NCBI GenBank assembly: GCA_030430565.1
Contig: JAUIKS010000005.1
Coordinates: 124,001-188,000 of the forward strand
Direction: 5' to 3'
Length of the DNA stretch: 64,000 nucleotides
From: Polyangia bacterium
Lineage (GTDB): Bacteria; Myxococcota_A; Polyangia; Nannocystales; Nannocystaceae
Position numbers and translations under genes: made by a program. This document shows, one piece after another, positions 7,459-16,071 of this stretch; position 1 is the first letter of the stretch; every line of letters begins with the position of its first letter. A model generated the notes under the pieces. That model worked only from the letters and a program-made list of their open reading frames with translations. It was not told the origin of the DNA and did not search any database.

Positions 7459-7476
7459 TCTGCAGACGGGGCTCGT

Positions 7477-8343
7477 CTATCTCGAGCCGGTTTCACGCAC
7501 CGCGCGGGCGCGAACCCAGGCCGAGATGGCGCGGAGCGCGTCGGCCCCGCTGTGCTTTGAGAGCTTCGCGCTGATCGCGTCGCACTCGGTCACGAGTTGC
7601 TCGACGCGCGCGAGGGCCTGGGTGCGCAGCGAGACTTGCTCCTCATCGAGCACGTCGTCAGCGTGTTGAAACGCGATCCCAAAATTTCTCCCCCAGCGAC
7701 GCAGTGAGTCGACAACGTCGGCGTCGGCGCCGGCCGCGAGCGCGCCCATCGCTCCGCCGGCGGCGTAGAGGGCGCCTGTCTTGAGCGCGTGAACCCGCTC
7801 GAGCACCTCGAGCTCCTGGATGTCCTGACCCAACGCGATGTCGAGCACCTGCCCGCCGACCATCCCGTCGATCCCCGCCTCTGACGCGAGCACCTGCACA
7901 GCCTGCGCGGCCGCCGGCGCCGGCATGGCGCCCTCGGCGAAGCCGAGCGCGAGGCACTCAAACGCCCGCGTGAGCAGCGCGTCGCCGACCAGGACCGCGT
8001 TGGCCTCACCAAAGGCGACATGCACCGTCGGCATCCCGCGCCGCTCGGCGTCGTCGTCCATGCAGGGGAGATCATCGTGAACGAGCGAGTACGCGTGCAC
8101 GAGCTCGAGCGCGCAACAAGCCCACAGCGCCTGCTCGGCGCGTCCGCCGGCCGCCTCGCACGCCGCGATCGTGACCATGGGACGCATTCGCTTCCCGCCG
8201 CCGAGCACGGCGTAGCGCATCGCCTCTCGCAGCCGGACGGGGTCGTCTCCGTTTGAATTCGTCGCGGGCAACGCGCGATCCAGCGCGTCGTTCACCAATC
8301 GCCGCCGGTCCTCGAGAAACCCGGCCAAGTCGAAGCTAGTCAT
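7477..8343 (-). CDS. ispA: polyprenyl (farnesyl/geranyl) diphosphate synthase
   Basis: A 288-residue trans-prenyl diphosphate synthase that condenses isopentenyl diphosphate with allylic diphosphates in the cytoplasm. Both Asp-rich Mg-binding motifs are present: DDLPCMDDD (first, about residue 85) and HADDVLDEE (second, about residue 225), with GGGKRMRP near the N-terminus. ATG at 8343 gives MTSFDLAGF, the usual IspA beginning, and overlaps the end of xseB by eight bases. xseB-ispA is a classical bacterial pair, often followed by dxs; here dxs is absent and the tRNA array lies downstream. Product chain length cannot be fixed from sequence alone. Confidence 0.95.
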   Translation of the reverse strand: MTSFDLAGFLEDRRRLVNDALDRALPATNSNGDDPVRLREAMRYAVLGGGKRMRPMVTIAACEAAGGRAEQALWACCALELVHAYSLVHDDLPCMDDDAERRGMPTVHVAFGEANAVLVGDALLTRAFECLALGFAEGAMPAPAAAQAVQVLASEAGIDGMVGGQVLDIALGQDIQELEVLERVHALKTGALYAAGGAMGALAAGADADVVDSLRRWGRNFGIAFQHADDVLDEEQVSLRTQALARVEQLVTECDAISAKLSKHSGADALRAISAWVRARAVRETGSR

Positions 8344-8689
8344 CGTCTCGCTCCTCCTCGTCTGGCGTGGCGAAGGGCGCCACCTCGTCACGGCCCTCGA
8401 GCAGGACCTCGACCCGTTGCTCCACGGCGTCGAGCAGCGCGCTGCCGCGGCGCGCCAGCCGAACGCCTGACTCGAAGCGCTCGAGCGCGACCTCGAGGGG
8501 CAGCTCGCCGCCCTCGAGCTCCTTGACGATCCGCTCGAGGTTGGTGAGCACGTCGTCAATCGCCGGCTCCTGCTCGCTGGCCGGCGACTTCTTCGCCTTG
8601 CTGCTGCTACGTCGGGCTCGAGACTTCGCCCGCGCCCGCTTGGGCGCGCCAGAATCCGTCGCTGATGGTGTCTTCGCCGGTGCGTTCAT
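8336..8689 (-). CDS. xseB: exodeoxyribonuclease VII small subunit
   Basis: A 117-residue protein whose central segment (LERIVKELEGGELPLEVALERFE) is the XseB helical hairpin. It is the small subunit of exonuclease VII, which degrades single-stranded DNA in both directions with XseA. The N-terminal 40 residues form a Lys/Arg/Ser-rich extension and the tail is acidic (DEEERDDD); both lie outside the conserved core. The ATG at 8689 is chosen because the upstream in-frame codons would enter the divergent promoter region. It overlaps ispA, so the two should be coupled. xseA is not in the window. Confidence 0.9.
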   Translation of the reverse strand: MNAPAKTPSATDSGAPKRARAKSRARRSSSKAKKSPASEQEPAIDDVLTNLERIVKELEGGELPLEVALERFESGVRLARRGSALLDAVEQRVEVLLEGRDEVAPFATPDEEERDDD

Positions 8690-8786
8690 GATTGGCTGGC
8701 TCGCGCTGAGCGGCCGGCAGTATACGGAGCCCACGCAACGCCCACAACGCTTGCCGTGTGTCGTGGAGCACGATACGTTGCCCGCG

Positions 8787-9317
8787 ATGCAAGCTCGCCG
8801 GCAACGCGAACAGGCGGAGGTCGACGCGCTGATGGACCAGTTCCACGCGTACCTGGCGAAGAATCAGCTCAAGTCCACGCGCCAACGCGACCTCATCGCG
8901 CTCAAGTTCTTCTCGACCGACGGGCACATCAGCATTGAAGAGCTGCTCGCGCTCAGTCGCACCGAGAATCCGCGGATCGGGTATGCGACGGTCTACCGCA
9001 CGCTCAAGCTGCTGACGGAGTGTGGCCTCGCGGCGATGCGCCGCTTCGGCGACGGCCAGACGATGTACGAGACGGCCGGGGACACCGAGCATCACGATCA
9101 CTTGATCTGCATCGAGTGCAGCCACGTGCTCGAGTTCCACAACGAGGAGATCGAGCGCGAGCAGGAGCGAGTGGCGCGCAGCTTCGGCTTCAACCTCGTG
9201 CGTCACCGCCTCGAGCTGTACGGCCTGTGTCCCAAGGCCCGCGGCATCAAGGGCGGCTCATGCCCGAACGACGACGCAAAAAAGGCCGTGCGTCCGCTCC
9301 GGCAGCCGCGCTCGTGA
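8787..9317 (+). CDS. Fur-family transcriptional regulator
   Basis: A 176-residue metal-responsive DNA-binding protein of the Fur/PerR family. The winged helix spans about residues 20-85 (STRQRDLIALKFF, GYATVYRTLKLL), followed by the dimerisation and metal region with HHDHLICIECSHVLEFHNEEIE, containing the sensory-site histidines and the first CxxC. The usual second CxxC near the C-terminus is altered: LYGLCPKARGIKGGSC has two cysteines nine residues apart, so the structural zinc site may be non-standard. It is transcribed divergently from xseB across about 100 bases that must hold both promoters. Fur, PerR or Zur cannot be told apart here. Confidence 0.9.
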   Translation: MQARRQREQAEVDALMDQFHAYLAKNQLKSTRQRDLIALKFFSTDGHISIEELLALSRTENPRIGYATVYRTLKLLTECGLAAMRRFGDGQTMYETAGDTEHHDHLICIECSHVLEFHNEEIEREQERVARSFGFNLVRHRLELYGLCPKARGIKGGSCPNDDAKKAVRPLRQPRS

Positions 9318-9417
9318 AGCGTGCTACGCTGCTGAGGACGAGCGCTCGATTTCGCCTCTCGTAGCGATCTCAACCGTCACTCGACCTCTCGCTCGACCTC
9401 GCTCGACCCTCTCGCGC

Positions 9418-9651
9418 ATGCCTGATTGGGCCCAGTACCTCGCCGTGTTCGCGGCTGTGTCCGGCGCGAGCGCCTGGCTGACCGCGCGCTGGCTCGCGCG
9501 CAGACGCGCCGGCTCATGCTCTAGCTGCGCGACCCCGTGTGAGCGTCGCGCCCTCGACCCCAACGCGCGCTGCACCGACTCCACGTCCGCTCACGACGAT
9601 CGAGGCCTGCGCTCTCCGGCGCTCCGCGTCATGCAGGATCGCCCGTCGTGA
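9418..9651 (+). CDS. small Cys-rich single-pass membrane protein
   Basis: A 77-residue frame with one hydrophobic segment (YLAVFAAVSGASAWLTARWL) followed by a basic patch and a Cys cluster (CSSCATPC). This architecture recalls the short FeoB-associated Cys-rich membrane proteins, and its position 100 bases after a Fur-family gene would suit a metal-related role. I see no clear ribosome-binding site, and the C-terminal third looks non-conserved. It may be a real small gene, but expression or conservation evidence is lacking. Confidence 0.45.
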   Translation: MPDWAQYLAVFAAVSGASAWLTARWLARRRAGSCSSCATPCERRALDPNARCTDSTSAHDDRGLRSPALRVMQDRPS

Positions 9652-9734
9652 GCGCAGAATCTCGAGAACTCGACAAAACCGGCGAATGTTCCCGCCGCCA
9701 CGCCGTTAAAACGACTGAGAACCCCCGAGGTCCC

Positions 9735-10118
9735 ATGCGTACTATTAACCATCTCTCGATCCTCGCCGTCGCCAGCCTCGCGCTCTCGAGCCTCGCGGGC
9801 TGCACCTACTCCACCTCGTTCAAGGGCAACGGGAAGACGATGTCCCCGGTCCCCGCGAACCAAGTCACCGTCGCCCAGTCGAAGGACGTGGTGACCGACC
9901 CGTTTACGCAGCTCGGGGTCGTCCGCACCAAGGCGCCCACCGCCCAAGAAGCGGTCGATAACGCCAAGCGACCGTGCGGACAGGCCGGCGGTGATCTTTT
10001 GATCATGAACACGCCGCCCTTCGAGTCCAACGGCTCTTGGCGCGTCGACGCCACCTGCGGGCGCACGAACAACGCCCCCGCGGCGCCGGCGGGCGGCAAC
10101 GGACGCGCCCCGAAATAG
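9735..10118 (+). CDS. small lipoprotein, unknown function
   Basis: A 127-residue secreted protein with a signal peptide ending in a lipobox (LALSSLAGC), so the mature form should start at Cys about residue 22 and be lipid-anchored. The mature part is about 105 residues with two further cysteines (KRPCGQAGG and DATCGR) that could form a disulphide, and an Ala/Pro/Gly-rich tail. I do not recognise a family. The ATG at 9735 places the signal sequence at the start; the upstream extension adds an implausible leader. It precedes the retropepsin-like gene in the same orientation. Confidence 0.75.
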   Translation: MRTINHLSILAVASLALSSLAGCTYSTSFKGNGKTMSPVPANQVTVAQSKDVVTDPFTQLGVVRTKAPTAQEAVDNAKRPCGQAGGDLLIMNTPPFESNGSWRVDATCGRTNNAPAAPAGGNGRAPK

Positions 10119-10200
10119 CGGGCTAGATACAACACGACTCACCGCCGGCGCGCGCGTCGATTCGTGACGCGCTCGCCATTGCGGGCTAGTATCCCGGTTC

Positions 10201-11448
10201 GTGGACGAATCGCGCCCTCGACGCTCGCCACAACGATCGCCGCCCGCGAGCGAGATCCCAGCCCTGTTGCTGCTCTTGCTCTCGAGTTTGGGCTGGTTCG
10301 CGCTCGTGCTCGCGTCGCTGGCGGGCACCGTCTTCACCTGCTGGTTGACGCTCGCGCTCGCGCGCGCGACGGGAGGTGGCCCAGAGGCCAGCTCCGCAGG
10401 GCCGATCGCGATCGCGCTCATCGTCTCGCTGGGCTTCCCGATCGCGCTCGCGTTCTGGCGACACCAGGGCGACCCCCGGCGGGCCATGACGACGCTGGCC
10501 TGGCTGCCCGCCGTCTGGAACGCCTGCGGCCTGCTGCTCGCCAGCCAGCTGATCCCGAACGTCATGGGCACCGCGCTGCGCTCCCACGGCGCCTGGGTCG
10601 CGGTCGAGCAGCTCGGCGACACCCACACCGGGACGCGGGTCCTGAGCGCGCTCGGTCACAACACCGCCGACTGGATCGACCCGCCGCCCGAAGAAGCGCC
10701 GGTCGAGCCCAGCGGCGAGGCGGTCGAGCCGCTGACGCTGGCCGACGGGCTCGAGGCGATCACCGTCCCGTTCTCCTCGGAGGGCAACGCGATCCTCGTC
10801 GATGTCGAGGTCTCGGGCCCCAGCGCGACGCTCACCGTCCCCTACCTGTTCGACACGGGCGCGTCGTTCACGACGATCAACACCAAGACCGCGCGCGAGA
10901 TCGGCATCACCGTCCCCGAGAACGCGCCGACGCTGAAATTCAACACGGCCAGCGGTCCGCGCGAGGGTCAGATGGTCTACCTGCCGCGGATCAAGCTGCG
11001 CAACGTCGAGATCAAGGGCTTGCTCGTGTCGGTGTGCGACGGCTGCGTGAACGAGCGCAGCGTCGGGCTGCTCGGCCTCAACGTCATGCGCGAGTTCATC
11101 GTCAACATCGACTTCCCGAACCACATCCAGCTGATCCCGAGGCCGCGCACGGAGCGTCCGAACCGCGCCTACGACATCAACCCGACCGTCGAGCTAGAGG
11201 TTGAGCGACCCGAGGTGTGGCTCGGCCGCGTGCGCTGGATCGTGCAGATTCAAAACCGCGGCAGCGTGCCCATCCACGACGTGATCCCCGAGGTTCGCTT
11301 CTCCGACGGGCAGCGCCTGCGCGGCGAGGCGGTCCCCGAGATCGCGCCCGGCGCGACCGGCGAGTCCCTCGTCGAGGGCCGGGCGACGACCAAGGACCAC
11401 GACACTGAGCTTGGATACGTGCTCTCGCTGGTCGAGGCCTACTGGTAA
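10201..11448 (+). CDS. membrane-anchored retropepsin-like aspartic protease
   Basis: A 415-residue protein starting at a GTG. Three hydrophobic segments occupy about residues 20-120 (SLGWFALVLASLAG; AIALIVSLGFPIALAF; WLPAVWNACGLLL). From about residue 190 follows a single-lobed aspartyl protease domain: the catalytic DTGASFTTI lies near residue 218 and the family's Gly-rich closing motif LGLNVMREFIVNIDF near residue 295. Such single-domain enzymes act as dimers. The last 85 residues (VRWIVQIQNRGSVPIHDVIPEVRF) look like a beta-sandwich of the kind that follows secreted modules. The gene sits 15 bases before the next one, suggesting co-transcription. Its substrate is unknown. Confidence 0.8.
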   Translation: MDESRPRRSPQRSPPASEIPALLLLLLSSLGWFALVLASLAGTVFTCWLTLALARATGGGPEASSAGPIAIALIVSLGFPIALAFWRHQGDPRRAMTTLAWLPAVWNACGLLLASQLIPNVMGTALRSHGAWVAVEQLGDTHTGTRVLSALGHNTADWIDPPPEEAPVEPSGEAVEPLTLADGLEAITVPFSSEGNAILVDVEVSGPSATLTVPYLFDTGASFTTINTKTAREIGITVPENAPTLKFNTASGPREGQMVYLPRIKLRNVEIKGLLVSVCDGCVNERSVGLLGLNVMREFIVNIDFPNHIQLIPRPRTERPNRAYDINPTVELEVERPEVWLGRVRWIVQIQNRGSVPIHDVIPEVRFSDGQRLRGEAVPEIAPGATGESLVEGRATTKDHDTELGYVLSLVEAYW

Positions 11449-11463
11449 CGCGCGGTCATCACC

Positions 11464-12189
11464 ATGCCCTTCGCAACCTCCACGATCGTAACGAGCGCCC
11501 GCGACGACCTCCCGGACCCGCCGAGCGCGAACCCCTTCCCGCTGTGGCTCGGGCTGCTCATCCCGGTGGCGATCCTCGTGTACTGGGTCGGCTACCAGCG
11601 GATTCAGCGCTCGATGTCGGGCTCGCGCCTCGAGCCGCGCGGTCGTCGATACGACGGCGGCGACGACAACTTCGACGCGGACTTCAACGCGATCGTCCAG
11701 CGCGCGGAACGGCGCGACGTGGTCACGCCGATCGCGGAGGCCCGCGCGGTCCCGGTGATGATCCGGGGCACGCTCACCAGCTCCGACGGCAACCTCGGCG
11801 GCAAGCCAGGGCGCGAGTGCGTCTGGCGAAATCGAGCGCACGGGCGCCGAGACACCGCGGTCGCGGCCGAGCTCGTGAGCGTCGCCGACGCGAGCGGACG
11901 CGCGGTGATCGAGCGTCTCGACCGCGCGCGGGTCATCGCGCCGAGCGAACAAATTGCAGGAAAGCGCGAGAGCTGCTCGCTCTACCTCGGCGACGAGATC
12001 GAGATCATCGGCAAATTCAACCCCGAGCAGATCGGCGAACACGCGAACCCTGCACAGCTTGTTTATGGCACCCTCGGGGCAGCCGGGCCGATTCAGGTGC
12101 GACTCCTGAGTCGCCCCGAAGACCAGACCCCGGAAGACCAGAGCAAAAGCCACAGCAACGCGCAAGCGTCAAATCAGGAATCCTCATGA
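11464..12189 (+). CDS. single-pass membrane protein of unknown function
   Basis: A 241-residue protein with one transmembrane segment near the N-terminus (LWLGLLIPVAILVYWVGY) and a soluble domain with a beta-rich pattern (VMIRGTLTSSDGNLGGKPGRECVWR and YLGDEIEIIGKFNPEQ). The pairing of an R-G-T-L strand with a later GDEIEIIGKF strand is reminiscent of GIDE/OB-like membrane modules, but I cannot confirm this. The hydrophilic tail is Gln/Ser/Asn-rich. The stop overlaps the next start (ATGA), and the gene lies 15 bases after the retropepsin-like gene, so the three are probably one operon. Confidence 0.75.
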   Translation: MPFATSTIVTSARDDLPDPPSANPFPLWLGLLIPVAILVYWVGYQRIQRSMSGSRLEPRGRRYDGGDDNFDADFNAIVQRAERRDVVTPIAEARAVPVMIRGTLTSSDGNLGGKPGRECVWRNRAHGRRDTAVAAELVSVADASGRAVIERLDRARVIAPSEQIAGKRESCSLYLGDEIEIIGKFNPEQIGEHANPAQLVYGTLGAAGPIQVRLLSRPEDQTPEDQSKSHSNAQASNQESS

Positions 12190-13037
12190 AGCTCAAGCAC
12201 TCGCGTCACCTCCTCCCCCTCGCGCTCGGCGTCCTGATGATGACCGTCAGCGCCTGCAAAAAGCCCGAGGAGACGACGCCGCCGGATGAGGGCGAGACCG
12301 CTGGCGACACCGGCGACACGGAGACCCCCGCCGAGCCCGAGGAGACCGGCCCGCCCCAGGAGCCGGATCCAGCCGCGATCGCCGAGGCCCGCGCGCACTA
12401 CCTGCTGGGTCAGTACGAGGAAGCGAACGGCAAGCTGGAGCCGATCCTCCCCGACCTCAAAGAGCGCGAGCAGTACCGGGCGTCGGGCCTGACCGCGGGC
12501 TGGCTCGCGCTCTCGCTCGCCCACGACGTCGCGGAGAACGCCAAAGAGCCCGCTGACTACGCGATCTCGATGGCCGAGAAGACCGGCGACAAAGAGGTCA
12601 TTCAGGTCGCCAAGGCAGCCCACGGCGCGTACCTGATCGGCGTCATGGAGTTCCCGCAGGCGCTCGCGGACCTCGAGGAGGCGATCAGCGCCGACCCGAG
12701 CGGCGCCAACGCTCCGCTCGCGCTGGTGCTCGCCGGCGAGGCCAAGATGAACATGGCCTTTGGCCCAGAGGACAAGATCGTCAACCCCGGGGAGTTCGAC
12801 GCGGCCGCCGGCTACCTCGAGAAAGCCGCGGGCCTGGTCACCGGTGGCGAGCCCGCCGACAAGGCGCTGCTGGCCAAGATCAACGAGAGCCAGGCCGCCG
12901 TGCTCCGCTACAAGAACGACACCAAGGGCTCGTGCGCCAAGGCGGACGAGGCCCTCAAGCTCTACGGCGAGGCCGGCGTCTCCGACTTCGTCATGGAGGG
13001 CGTCAACCAGCTCAAGAAGGCCGCGGGCTGCAAGTAG
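12186..13037 (+). CDS. TPR-like lipoprotein
   Basis: A 283-residue protein with a signal peptide ending at a lipobox (MMTVSAC), then an acidic, Thr/Pro/Glu-rich linker (residues 25-60) and a helical region to the C-terminus with tetratricopeptide-type spacing (ARAHYLLGQYEEANGKLEPIL; AHGAYLIGVMEFPQALADLEEAI). It is probably an outer- or inner-membrane-anchored scaffold facing the periplasm. Translation is likely coupled to the upstream membrane protein through the ATGA overlap. No catalytic motif is visible. Confidence 0.85.
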   Translation: MKLKHSRHLLPLALGVLMMTVSACKKPEETTPPDEGETAGDTGDTETPAEPEETGPPQEPDPAAIAEARAHYLLGQYEEANGKLEPILPDLKEREQYRASGLTAGWLALSLAHDVAENAKEPADYAISMAEKTGDKEVIQVAKAAHGAYLIGVMEFPQALADLEEAISADPSGANAPLALVLAGEAKMNMAFGPEDKIVNPGEFDAAAGYLEKAAGLVTGGEPADKALLAKINESQAAVLRYKNDTKGSCAKADEALKLYGEAGVSDFVMEGVNQLKKAAGCK

Positions 13038-13155
13038 CGGGCGCGAGCGACCCGCCGCGCCCGCTGCGTGGCGGCTGCTGTGAAAACTAAAACAAGACGC
13101 TCCTCGGCTGTCACCGCTTGGCTTCGCGCGCGAGATCGGCGACAACCGCGGAGCG

Positions 13156-14823
13156 ATGGAGACATTGGAGAACAAGGTGTCGAACGCTCCCGATCCCTAT
13201 CTCAGCCACTGGGCCGACGCCGCCGCGACCAAGACCCTCGCCGCGCACCCCGGCGCGACCACGCTGACCGTCGCCGCCGGCATCACGCCCTCGGGCGTTG
13301 TTCACATCGGCAACTTCCGCGAGGTCATCACCGTGGACCTGGTCGCGCGCGCGCTGCGAGACCGCGGCGTCGAGGTCCGCTTCATCTACTCGTGGGACGA
13401 CTTCGACGTGTTTCGAAAAGTCCCGAAGAACATGCCGAAGCAGGAGCTGCTCGCCGAGCATCTCGGGCGCAGCATCGTCGACGTGCCCGACCCCTTCGGT
13501 GAGCACGACAGCTACGCGAGTCACAACATCGCGGCGTTCGAGGGCAGCCTCGCGCCGCTCGGGATCCAGCCGGAGTTCATCCGGCAGTCGCTACGCTACC
13601 GCGCGGGGGACTACGCGGCCGGGATCCGCACGGCGATCGAGAACCGCGACAAGCTCGTCTCGATCCTCAACGACGCGCGCGAGCGGACCGGCGCGCGCTC
13701 TCGCATCGCCGACGACTGGCTGCCGCTCTACGGCTTCTGCGACGCGTGCAAGCGCGACACCCTCGAGTTCTCGGTCACCGATGATTCGAACGTGCGCTAC
13801 ACGTGCACGAGCTGTCAGCACGCCGCCGAGGTCGATCTCGCGGCCGGCGGCAACGTCAAGCTCCCGTGGCGCGTCGACTGGCCGATGCGCTGGGCCGAGG
13901 AGCAGGTGGCGTTTGAGCCAGGTGGGAAAGACCACAGCTCCGCGGGCGGCAGCTACGACACCGCGCAGCACATCGTCCGCGAGGTCTACGGCGGGACGGC
14001 GCCGCAGTACGTCGGCTACGACTTCGTGCGGGTCAAGGGCCGCGGCGGCAAGATCTCGAGCTCGAAGGGCGACGTGGTCACCGTCGCCGACTGCCTCAAG
14101 ATCTACGAGCCCGAGATCCTGCGCTGGATCTTCGTCGGCACGCGACCCAACCGCGAGCTGCAGATCAGCTTTGACCTCGACGTCATCAAGCTCTACGAGG
14201 ACTACGACCGCGCGCGCCGCCTGGCCTACAGCCCGCGCGAGGTCGGCTCGGGCAAGAAGGCCGAGCGCAAAGAGAAGAAGCGGCTCGCGGCGCAGCGGAC
14301 CATGCAGCTCTCGAGCGTCGACAACCGGCGCGTCGAGGACGGCGCGCGCATGCCGTTCCAGCCGCAGTTCCGGCACCTCAGCATGATCCTGCAGATCCAC
14401 GACGGCGACCTCGACGGCACGATCTCGCACTACGAGCAGACCGGGGAGATCCAAGACGACGAAGACCGTCGACTCTCACGCCAGCGCGCCCGCTGCGTGT
14501 GGAACTGGATCGAGAAGTACGCGCCGCCGGACTTCCGCTACCGGATCCGCGAGCAGCCGGTCACGCGCGAGCTGAGCGCGGACCAGGCCACCGTGCTCGG
14601 GCGCGTCGTCGCGGTCCTGCGCGACAAGCCCGACATCAGTGAGCCGGAGCTGATCCCCCACATGAAGACGCTGTGCGAGGGCACCGAGCTGTCGAACAAA
14701 GAGTTCTTCCCGCTCGCCTACGAGCTCCTGATCGGCCGCCCGAAGGGTCCCAAGCTGACGACGCTGGTCACGACCATGGGCGGGGCGCGGGCGCTGTCGC
14801 TGCTCGAGCCGAGCCTTCGCTAG
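13156..14823 (+). CDS. lysK: class I lysyl-tRNA synthetase
   Basis: A 555-residue class I LysRS, which charges tRNA-Lys with lysine using ATP. Signature sequences are GVVHIGNFRE near residue 48 (the HIGH box) and GGKISSSKGD near residue 297 (the KMSKS box). Between them is a zinc-ribbon-like segment with FCDACKRDT and YTCTSCQHAA, typical of this family. The C-terminal half contains the helical anticodon-binding region. This is the archaeal/alphaproteobacterial form, unrelated to the class II LysRS of most bacteria. It follows the lipoprotein gene by 118 bases, so it may have its own promoter, and is convergent with the next gene (4-base overlap). Confidence 0.95.
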   Translation: METLENKVSNAPDPYLSHWADAAATKTLAAHPGATTLTVAAGITPSGVVHIGNFREVITVDLVARALRDRGVEVRFIYSWDDFDVFRKVPKNMPKQELLAEHLGRSIVDVPDPFGEHDSYASHNIAAFEGSLAPLGIQPEFIRQSLRYRAGDYAAGIRTAIENRDKLVSILNDARERTGARSRIADDWLPLYGFCDACKRDTLEFSVTDDSNVRYTCTSCQHAAEVDLAAGGNVKLPWRVDWPMRWAEEQVAFEPGGKDHSSAGGSYDTAQHIVREVYGGTAPQYVGYDFVRVKGRGGKISSSKGDVVTVADCLKIYEPEILRWIFVGTRPNRELQISFDLDVIKLYEDYDRARRLAYSPREVGSGKKAERKEKKRLAAQRTMQLSSVDNRRVEDGARMPFQPQFRHLSMILQIHDGDLDGTISHYEQTGEIQDDEDRRLSRQRARCVWNWIEKYAPPDFRYRIREQPVTRELSADQATVLGRVVAVLRDKPDISEPELIPHMKTLCEGTELSNKEFFPLAYELLIGRPKGPKLTTLVTTMGGARALSLLEPSLR

Positions 14824-15968
14824 CTCGCCTCGGCCTGCACACGATCCTCGACGATCGCGACCAACCAGCCGCGCAGCATGTTGGCCTCGAGGTCGGTGCG
14901 CGCCTGAATCCAGCGCACGTGCTCGACGTAGTCGCGGGCGCGGCCGCGGGTGATCTCGAGGGGACAGGGGAGCCTGGGGCGCGGCTTGAAGCGCGGCGGC
15001 TCACCGCCGCGCTCGACGACGAAGCTCGAGAGCCGCTTGACGCGCTCGCCGATCGCCAGCTCGAGGGTCTCGACCGCGGCCTCGAGGACCGCGCGCTCCC
15101 CCGCGAAGGCGGGCTCGCGCGGCAGCCGAGGCAGGCGCAGCTCCCGGTACACGGCGACCAGCGCCTCGAGGTTGGCGATGTAGCGGATGTTCTGCTCACG
15201 CCGCGGCGACAGCGAGCCGAGGAAGCTGCTGGGCACGGCGCGCTGGCTCTTGCGAACCGGCTGCACGGACAGGTGCCCCTCGGGGACGTCGCGGCGCAGC
15301 ACCTGGCCGGCGCCCGCGATCGCGCCGTAGCCGACGCGCCGGGGGCCGATCATCCCGCCGCTGCCGCCGAGGAAGATCCGTCGCTCCCGCAGCAGCGCGC
15401 CGCGGGCCACGTCGCCGACGAGCGAGGGCGTCGCCTTGTCGCCGCGCTCGCCCCAGGGCGTGTAATTGAAGTGGATGTAGCCGCTGCCGATCTCGGAGTG
15501 ATCGCGGCGCGAGGTCCCGCCGGCCACGAGCGCGTCGCAGAAGTTAATGAGCGAGCCGAGCGTGACGAAGGGCAGCAGGATCGTGTGCTTGAGCCCGACG
15601 GCGTGGGCGGTCGAGGCCTCCTCCTCTAACAGCGTCCCCGGGCGGACGTGGGCGTTCGCGCCGAGCGAGGCGTCGCGCAGCAGCACGGCGCCGTGGACGA
15701 AGCCGCTGGCGACGCGCGCCCGCGGCCCGAGCACGGCGTCGCGCAGCGTCGCCGGCCCCTCGGTCCCGACCTCTGCCCCCGCGGCCAGGTACGTGCGGGC
15801 GCCGAGCAGCCGGGCGCCGGGGTGGAGCACGACGCCGGCCTCGATCCGCGCGATATCGACAGCGTCGTCGAGGTAGGTCTGTCGCGGGTCGACAATCTCG
15901 ACGCCGCGTTGATGCAGCTGCTCGAGTCGATGCGCGAGCCTCGTCTGACGCGTCTGCAAGTCTTCCAT
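14820..15968 (-). CDS. left-handed beta-helix protein, GlmU/sugar-nucleotidyltransferase-like C-terminal type
   Basis: A 382-residue protein whose middle part (about residues 25-215) has hexapeptide-repeat periodicity (LHPGARLLGARTYLAAGAEVG; DASLGANAHVRPGTLL; RRVGYGAIAGAGQVLRRDV). This is the left-handed parallel beta-helix of acyltransferases such as GlmU's C-terminal domain. HSEIGSGYIHFNYTPWGERGDKATPS resembles proteins annotated as UDP-N-acetylglucosamine pyrophosphorylases, but no N-terminal nucleotidyltransferase domain is present. The C-terminal 130 residues are helical and Arg-rich. The ATG at 15968 is used; the longer frame adds 80 low-complexity residues overlapping the divergent gene's upstream region. 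Substrate unknown. Confidence 0.75.
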   Translation of the reverse strand: MEDLQTRQTRLAHRLEQLHQRGVEIVDPRQTYLDDAVDIARIEAGVVLHPGARLLGARTYLAAGAEVGTEGPATLRDAVLGPRARVASGFVHGAVLLRDASLGANAHVRPGTLLEEEASTAHAVGLKHTILLPFVTLGSLINFCDALVAGGTSRRDHSEIGSGYIHFNYTPWGERGDKATPSLVGDVARGALLRERRIFLGGSGGMIGPRRVGYGAIAGAGQVLRRDVPEGHLSVQPVRKSQRAVPSSFLGSLSPRREQNIRYIANLEALVAVYRELRLPRLPREPAFAGERAVLEAAVETLELAIGERVKRLSSFVVERGGEPPRFKPRPRLPCPLEITRGRARDYVEHVRWIQARTDLEANMLRGWLVAIVEDRVQAEAS

Positions 15969-16071
15969 GCGCACTCCTAAACGCTCAACCTCGCGCGGCG
16001 CTATACCACGAGCGAACACAAGGAAGCCGGCGCGCGCCCGCGCCAGGGTGGGTCTGCTAGGCTTGGCGCCG

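Noticed and set aside
6470..7460. A prophage or integrative element attachment site in the tRNA array
   Set aside because: No integrase, no direct repeat of a tRNA 3' end and no phage-like gene next to it.
8367..8786. A 140-residue N-terminal extension of the Fur-family gene
   Set aside because: It overlaps xseB antisense and is Ser/Arg low complexity; the family domain begins right after the ATG at 8787.
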